NCBI GenBank assembly: GCA_009777165.1
Contig: WRML01000032.1
Coordinates: 1-11,870 of the forward strand
Direction of reading: 5' to 3'
Source of the DNA: Kiritimatiellota bacterium
GTDB taxonomy: Bacteria > Verrucomicrobiota > Kiritimatiellia > RFP12 > UBA1067
Length of the DNA stretch: 11,870 nucleotides
Under the pieces are notes generated by a model. It saw nothing but the letters and a program-made list of their open reading frames with translations, had not been told where the DNA came from and did not search any database. The translations under genes and the position numbers were made by a program. Below are positions 1 through 5,601 of this stretch, one piece after another (within the stretch, counting starts at the first letter, position 1; each line of letters opens with the position of its first letter).

Positions 1-114
1 GCGGGTGCCCCCCCCGCCCCGCGCGTCCTTCGCGAAAACCAACCGCCGCGCGGGCTCGGCGCCCCCCCCCCCCCCCGCCAACATCCACATCATCAGAACA
101 GCATTTTTCCTCAC
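1..114 (-). CDS. Exported protein, N-terminal part only (cut by window edge)
   Basis: The gene runs off the left edge; only 38 codons are visible and the frame is open throughout. I chose the GTG start at 114-112 because a GGAAGGG ribosome-binding site (complement of 119-125) lies four bases upstream and a good promoter lies further upstream. The peptide starts M-R-K-N, continues with a hydrophobic stretch (AVLMMWMLA), then five glycines and A-E-P-A, which reads as a signal peptide. So the product is probably exported; the function cannot be told. The glycine run is encoded by a 15-base G homopolymer (C at 62-76), and a second 8-base run lies at 8-15. Slippage or a sequencing error in either would shift the frame. 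Confidence 0.6.
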   Translation of the reverse strand, partial: MRKNAVLMMWMLAGGGGGAEPARRLVFAKDARGGGGTR

Positions 115-141
115 GACACCCTTCCTTTGTTTAATGCATTC

Positions 142-171
142 ATAATACCGTATATGCCTCCCAGAAGTCAA
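142..171 (-). promoter_or_regulatory. Sigma70-type promoter for the left-edge gene
   Basis: On the minus strand, TTGACT (171-166) and TATTAT (147-142) are separated by 18 bases. This predicts a start near 135 and a leader of about 20 bases that contains the GGAAGGG site. Confidence 0.6.
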
Positions 172-290
172 CGCGAATATCCGGGACAGGGCGGCGGCGG
201 GTACAGGGAGCATGATTGTGTGACGCTCTGGCGTGTGCCGCCCCCCCCTAAAAAAAAAACGGAAATGTATGGGTTTCTAGGCTTTCGGGG

Positions 291-319
291 TTGCGGAGAG
301 GGGACGTTTGAGGTATATT
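291..319 (+). promoter_or_regulatory. Possible promoter for the ychJ-alaS run
   Basis: TTGCGG (291-296) and TATATT (314-319) are 17 bases apart. The -10 box is good and the -35 box weak. It would give a leader of about 60 bases. The rest of the 115-385 intergenic stretch holds only the oppositely directed promoter and a C8-T-A10 tract at 241-259. Confidence 0.4.
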
Positions 320-385
320 GTTCTCTCTTTTTTCCAAGCAGAACGAGTGCGGTGTAACACCGGTGGCAGTATGGAGGTTTTTTGA

Positions 386-892
386 ATGAGCAATCTGTGT
401 CCCTGTGGCAGCGGTCTTGCGTTTGAGATGTGTTGTGAGCCTTTCCTGATGGGACAGGCGAAGCCGAAGACGGCAGTCCAACTGATGCGCGCACGCTATT
501 GTGCGTATGCGATGGGAACCATCGAGTACCTGTACAAGACGGCCGGGCCGCGCGTGCGCAAGGTGTTCGACGCGGAGAACAGCAAGAAGTGGGCGGAGTC
601 CGCAAAATGGAGCGGGATCGAAATCCTCGACACGATCGGCGGCGGCGAAAACGATGAGACGGGGCGGGTGGAGTTCGTCGCGCATTACGCGATGAAGGAG
701 CAGGAGTTCAATCACCACGAGATGGCGGAGTTCGCGAAGGTGGACGGGATATGGGTTTTCATGGACGGCAAAATCTTCGGAACCGACCCCATCCGCCGCG
801 AGCAACCCAAGATCGGCAGGAATGACCTGTGCCCGTGCGGGAGCGGTAGGAAGTACAAGAAGTGTTGCCGGCAGGGGGCGGAGACGAAATGA
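386..892 (+). CDS. ychJ: YchJ-family protein with two SEC-C zinc motifs
   Basis: The 168-residue product matches the YchJ/UPF0225 plan: an N-terminal SEC-C motif (C5, C7, C16, C17), an NTF2-like middle domain with the family's MRARYCAYA segment near residue 34, and a C-terminal SEC-C motif (C149, C151, C160, C161). SEC-C motifs are small zinc-binding elements, also found at the SecA C-terminus where they contact SecB and ribosomes. The exact role of YchJ is not established. Start ATG 386 has GGAGG at 373-377, eight bases upstream. The stop overlaps the next gene's start (ATGA at 889-892), so the two are probably translationally coupled. It is the first gene of the plus-strand run. Confidence 0.88.
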   Translation: MSNLCPCGSGLAFEMCCEPFLMGQAKPKTAVQLMRARYCAYAMGTIEYLYKTAGPRVRKVFDAENSKKWAESAKWSGIEILDTIGGGENDETGRVEFVAHYAMKEQEFNHHEMAEFAKVDGIWVFMDGKIFGTDPIRREQPKIGRNDLCPCGSGRKYKKCCRQGAETK

Positions 893-1545
893 CCGCCGAG
901 GCGTTCATCTTCGATCTGGACGGCACGCTGATTGACTCGGAAATGTTGTGGGTTGACGCGATGGTCGCGTACCTCGCGGACCGCCGGTGCGAATGCCCGC
1001 GCAAGGAGATGATGGGCATCGTCTTCGGGCGGTCGTGGCGTGACATCTACCTCGACATCACAACGCGTTTCCCCGCGCTGGCGTCCGTCCCCATGCGGCA
1101 GATGGCGGGGGAGTTGCGCGACTATTACGTGGAGCAGTGCAGGAACTCGGGCAGCATCCTAATCCCGTCGTCCGTGGCGTTACTGAAATCGCTTGCCAAG
1201 GATTATCCCGTCATCGTGGTCTCGGGGTCTCCGCACGATGACATCCTTGAGGCGCTGAAGTTGATGGGGGCGGAGTCGAGCGTGCGCTTTGTGCTGGGCG
1301 CGGAGGACTATTCGCCCGGCAAGCCCTCCCCGGCGGGCTTCCTGATGGGGGCGCGGCTGCTCGGGGTCCCCCCCGGGAGCTGTGTGGTCTTCGAGGATTC
1401 CTGGGCGGGCGTGACCGCTGCGAAAGCCGCGGGCATGACGTGTGTCGCGCTCGCCCGTCCCACCGAGAATCCGCAGGATCTTTCTACCGCCGATTTAGTC
1501 TTGACCGATCTTGCCGGGTTTGAAGTTGAGAAGTTGAGAAGTTGA
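889..1545 (+). CDS. HAD-superfamily hydrolase (beta-phosphoglucomutase/phosphatase-like)
   Basis: The 218-residue protein shows all four HAD motifs: D9-x-D11-G-T (nucleophile and acid/base aspartates), S112 in VVSGS, K145 in SPGKPSP, and E169-D170 in FEDSWAG. The insertion after motif I (about residues 18-90) has the size of the helical cap of beta-phosphoglucomutase-like HADs. It probably hydrolyses or transfers phosphate on a small sugar phosphate; the substrate is unknown. The start at 889 is preferred over an in-frame alternative at 862 because it gives the DLDGT motif its usual position and overlaps the ychJ stop. Oddity: the last codons (E-V-E-K-L-R-S) and the TGA stop lie inside the octamer array starting at 1523, so the native C-terminus appears to have been replaced or extended by repeat sequence. 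Confidence 0.88.
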   Translation: MTAEAFIFDLDGTLIDSEMLWVDAMVAYLADRRCECPRKEMMGIVFGRSWRDIYLDITTRFPALASVPMRQMAGELRDYYVEQCRNSGSILIPSSVALLKSLAKDYPVIVVSGSPHDDILEALKLMGAESSVRFVLGAEDYSPGKPSPAGFLMGARLLGVPPGSCVVFEDSWAGVTAAKAAGMTCVALARPTENPQDLSTADLVLTDLAGFEVEKLRS

Positions 1546-1658
1546 GAAGTTTAAAAGTTTAAGAGTTTAAAAGTTGAGAAGTTTAAGAGTTTAAGAGTTT
1601 AAAAGTTGAGAAGTTGAGAAGTTTAAGAGTTGAGAAGTTAAAAAGTTGAGGAGTTGAG
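1523..1658 (+). repeat. Array of 17 tandem 8-bp units (consensus RAGTTKAR)
   Basis: Seventeen consecutive octamers fit with no insertion or deletion. They are mostly aagttgag, aagtttaa and gagtttaa, with single variants gagttgag and aagttaaa near the right end. The variants are mixed rather than blocked. The first three units encode the HAD C-terminus and stop. The last units provide the GAGGAG site (1648-1653) for the four-helix-bundle gene. The array is the reverse-complement family of the one at 2071-2158. Confidence 0.95.
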
Positions 1659-1662
1659 GAAT

Positions 1663-2067
1663 ATGCGGGATAATACAGAATTTAAGCAGGTGTTGGAGAA
1701 ACGCACGTTGCATTTTTCAGCAAGCGTGATTAACACGCTCGCGAAGCTACGTTTCCATGAAGCGTTAAGGAATGTTATTTATCAACTCTCTCGTTCCGCA
1801 ACATCCATCGGCGCAAATTACCGTGAGGCTAACCATTGCGAGTCTCGACAAGATTTTATCCACAAAATCAGCATTGTCTTAAAGGAGCTTAATGAGACGC
1901 TCTATTGGCTAGACCTTCTCAACCTTTTTGATTTTATCTCTTTGGAAGAGAAGCGACTTTTTGAACCACTGCACAAAGAAGCAAAAGAGATTTACGCGCT
2001 TTTTATCTCTATCATTTGCACAGCAAAGCGTAACACCAAACCTCAAACACAGGATAAAACGTCATGA
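1663..2067 (+). CDS. Four-helix-bundle protein, S23/23S-rRNA-IVS family
   Basis: The 134-residue protein has the signature of the four-helix-bundle/S23 family (PF05635 type): QLSRSATSIGANYREAN at about 41-57, followed by DFIHKIS and LKELNETLYWLDLL at 64-86. Members include ORFs carried in 23S rRNA intervening sequences and the Avd accessory protein of diversity-generating retroelements; most have no known biochemical role, and nucleic-acid binding is proposed for some. ATG 1663 has GAGGAG nine bases upstream, formed by the array; a TTG at 1654 in the same frame is less likely. The stop overlaps the alaS start (ATGA 2064-2067). The coding sequence is clearly richer in A and T than the HAD and alaS genes, suggesting separate origin. 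No reverse transcriptase or template/variable repeat is in view. Confidence 0.88.
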   Translation: MRDNTEFKQVLEKRTLHFSASVINTLAKLRFHEALRNVIYQLSRSATSIGANYREANHCESRQDFIHKISIVLKELNETLYWLDLLNLFDFISLEEKRLFEPLHKEAKEIYALFISIICTAKRNTKPQTQDKTS

Positions 2068-3944
2068 CTCCAACTTCTCAACTTGTAGACCCCTCAACTT
2101 CTAAACTTTTAGATTCCTCAACTTCTAAACTTTTAGACTTCTCTACTTCTCAACTTACTGCGGATCAACTCCGTGACGCTTACCTGAAATTTTTCGAGTC
2201 CAAGGGACACACGATCATTTCGGGCGCGTCGCTGATTCCTGAAAATGACCCGACCGTGCTGTTCACCACGGCGGGGATGCACCCGCTCGTCCCGTACCTC
2301 CTCGGGGAGAAGCACCCGGCTGGCTCGCGCCTGACCGACGTGCAGAAGTGCGTCCGCACGGGCGACATTGACGCCGTGGGGGACTCGTGCCACCTGACGT
2401 TCTTCGAGATGCTGGGCAACTGGTCGCTCGGCGACTATTTCAAGAAGGAGGCCATCGAGTGGTCGTATGAGTTCCTCACGCGGCACCTCGGCTTCGCGCC
2501 GGAGCAACTGAGCGTCACCGTGTTCCAGGGCGAGGGCGACATCCCGCGCGATGACGAGTCCGCCGCGATCTGGAAGTCGCTCGGCATCCCGGAGGAGCGC
2601 ATCCACGCGCTGCCCAAGGAGGACAACTGGTGGGGGCCCGCCGGCACGACGGGGCCCTGCGGCCCGGACACGGAGATGTTCATTGACACGGGCAAGCCGG
2701 CGTGTGGCGCGGCGTGTCGCCCGGGTTGCCGTTGCGGAAAGCACGTCGAAATCTGGAACGACGTGTTCATGCAGTACAACAAGACTGCGGAGGGTGCCTA
2801 CGAGCCGCTGAAGCAGCACAACGTGGACACCGGGATGGGCGTCGAGCGCACCATCTGCATGATGAACGGCTGCCCGACGGTCTATGAGACGGAGCTCTTC
2901 GCGCCGCTGATGGCGAAGATCCGCAAGCTCTCGACCACGCGCCCGGCGGACGCGGAGACGGCGGTGCGCGCGGAGCGTATCATCGCCGACCACATGCGGA
3001 CGTCGGTGTTCATCCTGGGCGACCCCAAGGGGGGGGTGAAGCCCGGCAACATCGGCGCGAACTACGTGCTGCGCCGCCTCATCCGCCGCTCGGTGCGCTA
3101 CGCCAAGATGCTCGGCATCCCGACCGGGTACACGCGCGCGCTGGCGGAGGTCGTCATCGAAAAATACAAGGGCCCCTACCCCGAGCTGGAGGCGAACCGC
3201 GACACCGTCATCCGCGAGCTGGGCGCGGAGGAGGAGCGTTTCGAGAAGACGCTGAACGCCGGGCAGCGGGAGTTCGACAAGGTCGCCGCCGCGCTCACGC
3301 AGCACGGCCCGACGACGCTCTCGGGCCGCACCGCGTTCAAGCTCTACGACACCTACGGTTTCCCGCTCGAGTTCACCGAGGAGCTTGCCGCCGAGCAGGG
3401 CCTTGCCGTTGACCGCGCCGGATACGAGGAGGCGTTCAAGAAACACCAGGAGGCCTCCAAGCAGGGCGACGCGACGTTCAAGGGGGGGCTGGCGGACAAC
3501 ACCGTCGTCACCACGCGCCTGCACACCGCCACGCACCTGCTGCACAAGGCGCTGCAGATGGTCCTGGGCCCCCACGCCCTGCAGAAGGGCTCGAACATCA
3601 CGCCCGAACGCCTGCGCTTCGACTTCTCGCACCCCGACAAGATGACCCGCGAGCAGATCGAGCAGGTCGAGGCTCTGGTCAACGAGCAGATTCAGCGCGG
3701 CCTGCCCATCACGGTCGAGACCATGGCGTTCGAGGACGCGAAGGGCCGGGGGGCCATCGCGCTGTTTTCGGCGAAGTACGAGGAGCAGGTGAAGGTCTAC
3801 ACCGTCGGCGATTTCTCGATGGAAGTCTGCGGGGGCCCCCACGCCGCGAACACGGGCGAGCTGGGGGGGTTCAAGATTCAGAAAGAGGAGTCGTCGTCCG
3901 CCGGGGTGCGCCGCATCAAGGCGGTGATCACGAATGTGGCGTGA
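2064..3944 (+). CDS. alaS: Alanyl-tRNA synthetase, compact form with repeat-encoded N-terminal extension
   Basis: This enzyme charges tRNA-Ala with alanine in the cytoplasm. The 626-residue protein has the class II AlaRS core (about 34-345), including FFEMLGNWSLGDYF (113-126), GMGVERT (257-263) and YVLRRLIRRSVRYAKMLG (334-351). A Cys/His cluster (C214, C218, C222, C224, H227) precedes EIWNDVFMQYN. The editing site is present: H487-TAT-H491 and C589-GGP-H593. Compared with E. coli AlaRS (876 aa), the beta-barrel segment between the recognition region (ending near KGG475) and the HTATH motif is nearly absent, and the protein ends just after the editing domain, so the C-Ala domain is missing. 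The first 31 or so residues (three copies of an S-T-S-K/Q-L pattern) come from the octamer array. No other in-frame ATG, GTG or TTG start lies between 2064 and the conserved region, so ATG 2064 (AGGA at 2051-2054) is the credible start. Confidence 0.93.
   Translation: MTPTSQLVDPSTSKLLDSSTSKLLDFSTSQLTADQLRDAYLKFFESKGHTIISGASLIPENDPTVLFTTAGMHPLVPYLLGEKHPAGSRLTDVQKCVRTGDIDAVGDSCHLTFFEMLGNWSLGDYFKKEAIEWSYEFLTRHLGFAPEQLSVTVFQGEGDIPRDDESAAIWKSLGIPEERIHALPKEDNWWGPAGTTGPCGPDTEMFIDTGKPACGAACRPGCRCGKHVEIWNDVFMQYNKTAEGAYEPLKQHNVDTGMGVERTICMMNGCPTVYETELFAPLMAKIRKLSTTRPADAETAVRAERIIADHMRTSVFILGDPKGGVKPGNIGANYVLRRLIRRSVRYAKMLGIPTGYTRALAEVVIEKYKGPYPELEANRDTVIRELGAEEERFEKTLNAGQREFDKVAAALTQHGPTTLSGRTAFKLYDTYGFPLEFTEELAAEQGLAVDRAGYEEAFKKHQEASKQGDATFKGGLADNTVVTTRLHTATHLLHKALQMVLGPHALQKGSNITPERLRFDFSHPDKMTREQIEQVEALVNEQIQRGLPITVETMAFEDAKGRGAIALFSAKYEEQVKVYTVGDFSMEVCGGPHAANTGELGGFKIQKEESSSAGVRRIKAVITNVA
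2071..2158 (+). repeat. Array of 11 tandem 8-bp units, inverted relative to 1523-1658
   Basis: Eleven octamers (caacttct, aaactttt, agacttct and variants) follow without indel. They are the reverse complement of the left array's word. Part of the array has a 24-bp higher-order period of three octamers, which is why it reads as an 8-residue peptide repeat (STSKLLDx) in the alaS frame. It starts five bases after the alaS start codon. Confidence 0.93.
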
Positions 3945-4089
3945 CCGGCGCAGGAGCTGATACGGATAGAGGCCCGTGACGAGGAACGCGACTGGCCCGC
4001 GATTTGGAGCGGACACGGCGGCGCGTTCTACGACGGGCGGATGGTTGCGCTGAAGGGAGAGCGTGGGAAGAAGTTTCGAGTGACTCGTT

Positions 4090-4130
4090 TCGACTATAGT
4101 CGAGGGCCATCGAGGGCCATCGAGGGCTGT
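4090..4130. repeat. 14-bp palindrome plus three decamer repeats
   Basis: TCGACTATAGTCGA (4090-4103) is a perfect palindrome. It overlaps three tandem decamers: CGAGGGCCAT at 4101-4110 and 4111-4120, and the variant CGAGGGCTGT at 4121-4130. The function is unknown. Confidence 0.85.
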
Positions 4131-4276
4131 CGGAACCTGAACCCCCTTCTCCTCGGACACGCCGGCCATATCGGTTGAGGATGAGTTTCAGCCCCCGCTG
4201 CTGAGTAGTGGGGGAGAGGTTCGGCAAGCTGCAACCTGCGGACGATTACGGAGAGCGTTCTCCTAAACTAACCGCC

Positions 4277-4319
4277 TGCCAAGCTCCCGCCCCCGTGGCG
4301 GGTACCGTGGCATGCTTTT
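4277..4319 (+). terminator. Hairpin, weak terminator candidate for alaS (perhaps also recA)
   Basis: CCCGCC (4286-4291) pairs with GGCGGG (4297-4302) around a 5-base loop, and outer TGCCA (4277-4281) pairs with TGGCA (4308-4312) across a small internal loop. Only TTTT (4316-4319) follows on the plus strand and no T-run follows on the minus strand, so the termination role is uncertain. Confidence 0.35.
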
Positions 4320-4353
4320 AAAGTGATTTCGCTATAAACCTACAATTTTTTTT

Positions 4354-5385
4354 TCACTCTGCAGGCTTGTTCCCACCCTTCGTGATAACCAGCGCAGGCT
4401 CCGCCTTTATCTTGGTGATGATTTCCTCCACCACCGCGGGATGTGTCCGCAGGAATTCCGTCGCCGCGATGGCCCCCTGCCCGATCTGCTCCGTCCCGAA
4501 ACTCAGCCAGGACCCCCGCTTTGTCACGATGTTGCGCACGAGCGCGGCATCCAGCACCGACCCCTCCCACGAGATGCCCCGCGCGTAGAGGATGTCGAAC
4601 TCTGCCTCCGTGAAGGGGGGGGCCATCTTGTTCTTCACCACCTTGACCCGCGTGCGGTTACCGATCACCGTCCCAGCCGGATCCTTGAGCGCTCCGATGC
4701 GCTGGACGTTCAGGCGCACCGACGCGTAGAACTTCAGCGCTTTACCCCCCGGCGTCGTCTCGGGGTTACCGAACATCACGCCGATTTTGTCGCGTACCTG
4801 ATTGGTGAAGATGCAGAGTGTCTTGGTCTGCGCGATGACGCTTGTGAGCTTACGCATGGCCTGCGACATGAGGCGTGCCTGGAGGCCCATGTGTGAGTCG
4901 CCCATATTGCCATCAATCTCCGCCTGGGGGGTCAGCGCCGCCACAGAATCCACAACCACCACATCCAGGGCCCCGCTCTTGATGAGCTGCTCCGTGATGG
5001 TCAGTGCCTCCTCGCCCGAACTCGGCTGGGAGACGAGCAGGTCATCGAGGTTCACGCCGATACGCCGCGCGTAATTCGGGTCCATCGCGTGCTCCGCATC
5101 CACGAACGCCGCCAACCCCCCATTCTTCTGCGCGTTCGCGATGACGTGCAGCGCCAGCGTCGTCTTGCCCGACGACTCCTGCCCATAAATCTCCACCACG
5201 CGCCCGCGCGGCAACCCCCCCACGCCCAACGCCAGGTTCAGCGAGAACGCCCCTGTCGAAATCACGGGGATGTCCTTCGACGCCTCCGCATCCCCCATCC
5301 GCATGATGGCCGCATCGCCGAACTCCTTACGGATCTGGCTTAAGACGGCTTCCAACTGTGTGTTCGACGATTTTTTCTCGGCCAT
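4354..5385 (-). CDS. recA: RecA recombinase
   Basis: The 343-residue product is full-length RecA, the ATP-dependent strand-exchange protein of recombination and SOS induction. The Walker A motif is GQESSGKT (68-75), with Q where most RecA proteins have P. Walker B is VVVVDS (142-147). The DNA-binding loop region NQVRDKIGVMFGNPETTPGG spans 195-214. The C-terminus is short and lacks a long acidic tail. ATG 5385 is preferred because AGGAG (complement of 5392-5396) lies six bases upstream; an in-frame TTG at 5391 would sit directly on that site. It lies downstream of tRNA-Leu on the same strand and converges on alaS. I see no convincing LexA box upstream. Confidence 0.97.
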   Translation of the reverse strand: MAEKKSSNTQLEAVLSQIRKEFGDAAIMRMGDAEASKDIPVISTGAFSLNLALGVGGLPRGRVVEIYGQESSGKTTLALHVIANAQKNGGLAAFVDAEHAMDPNYARRIGVNLDDLLVSQPSSGEEALTITEQLIKSGALDVVVVDSVAALTPQAEIDGNMGDSHMGLQARLMSQAMRKLTSVIAQTKTLCIFTNQVRDKIGVMFGNPETTPGGKALKFYASVRLNVQRIGALKDPAGTVIGNRTRVKVVKNKMAPPFTEAEFDILYARGISWEGSVLDAALVRNIVTKRGSWLSFGTEQIGQGAIAATEFLRTHPAVVEEIITKIKAEPALVITKGGNKPAE

Positions 5386-5419
5386 AGTCAACTCCTAATT
5401 ATGACTGGTGAACGGAAAT

Positions 5420-5447
5420 ACAATACCATAAGCACGGCACAAAACAA
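5420..5447 (-). promoter_or_regulatory. Weak candidate recA promoter
   Basis: On the minus strand, TTGTTT (5447-5442) and TATTGT (5425-5420) are 16 bases apart. Both are imperfect matches. It sits between the tRNA and recA, where a promoter is expected. Confidence 0.3.
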
Positions 5448-5462
5448 CCCTAATTTGACGGA

Positions 5463-5484
5463 CGAGCGATTATCGAGCGATTAT
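5463..5484. repeat. Tandem 11-bp direct repeat beside the tRNA 3' end
   Basis: CGAGCGATTAT occurs at 5463-5473 and again at 5474-5484. The second copy ends on the first base of the encoded CCA complement. No hairpin or integrase accompanies it. Confidence 0.8.
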
Positions 5485-5573
5485 GGTGCCAGAGGAGGGA
5501 CTCGAACCCTCACGCGGATCTAACCCCGCTCCGGATTTTAAGTCCGGTGTGTCTGCCATTTCACCACTCTGGC
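5484..5573 (-). tRNA. tRNA-Leu (anticodon UAA), CCA encoded
   Basis: The acceptor strands GCCAGAG (complement of 5567-5573) and CTCTGGC pair, followed by discriminator A and an encoded CCA. The anticodon stem CCGGA/TCCGG holds loop CTTAAAA, giving anticodon TAA. A long variable arm (GCGG...CCGC) and the TTCGAGT T-loop confirm the leucine type. No intron is present, although tRNA-Leu(UAA) hosts group I introns in some bacteria. It begins 28 bases after the sugar isomerase stop with no obvious promoter in the gap, so cotranscription is possible. Confidence 0.96.
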
Positions 5574-5601
5574 GTATTCCTTTTAATGTTGAATCCTCCG
5601 T

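Larger units (their letters stand above)
1523..2158 (+). mobile_element. Candidate intervening-sequence-like element: S23-type ORF between inverted octamer arrays
   Basis: The 636-bp unit consists of the left octamer array, a 134-codon four-helix-bundle gene, and an inverted octamer array. In RNA the arms could pair in 8-nt register; an exact 13-bp match is 1531-1543 with 2072-2084. Both flanking genes reach into the arms, and the enclosed gene is AT-richer than its neighbours. In several bacteria, 23S rRNA intervening sequences have this plan, with an S23-family ORF inside a base-paired stem. No transposase, integrase or target-site duplication is visible, so mobility is inferred only. Confidence 0.45.
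3945..4353. other. Convergent intergenic region between alaS and recA
   Basis: This 409-base stretch has no gene with a credible start. Three things are visible. First, the alaS frame stays open after its TGA for another 77 codons, to TGA 4176-4178, and the middle part (about 3954-4103) reads like a protein, so it may be a decayed gene. Second, a perfect 14-bp palindrome (4090-4103) runs into three 10-bp tandem copies (4101-4130). Third, a GC-rich hairpin lies at 4277-4312. The AT-rich stretch before the recA stop (4316-4354) includes a T9 run at 4346-4354. Confidence 0.6.

Noticed and set aside
127..357. 76-codon plus-strand frame in the left intergenic region
   Set aside because: It crosses the C8-T-A10 tract and two promoters, has no ribosome-binding site, and its peptide resembles nothing known.
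1523..1658. CRISPR array
   Set aside because: Units are 8 bp, continuous and without spacers, and no cas genes are in the window.
1663..2067. Avd protein of a diversity-generating retroelement
   Set aside because: The fold family is shared, but there is no reverse transcriptase, template repeat or variable repeat nearby.
3942..3944. TGA recoded as a sense codon in alaS
   Set aside because: AlaRS homology ends naturally at this point, and ychJ, the HAD gene, the four-helix-bundle gene, recA and the cupin lipoprotein all end in TGA at sensible places.
2133..4169. Long minus-strand open frame (678 codons) opposite alaS
   Set aside because: It is antisense to a clear AlaRS gene, is low in complexity and very rich in Arg and Leu, and shows no family motif. 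High GC content explains such shadow frames.
5386..5483. LexA/SOS box upstream of recA
   Set aside because: I looked for spaced palindromes of the known types and saw none convincing; LexA sites vary between phyla, so absence is not proof.
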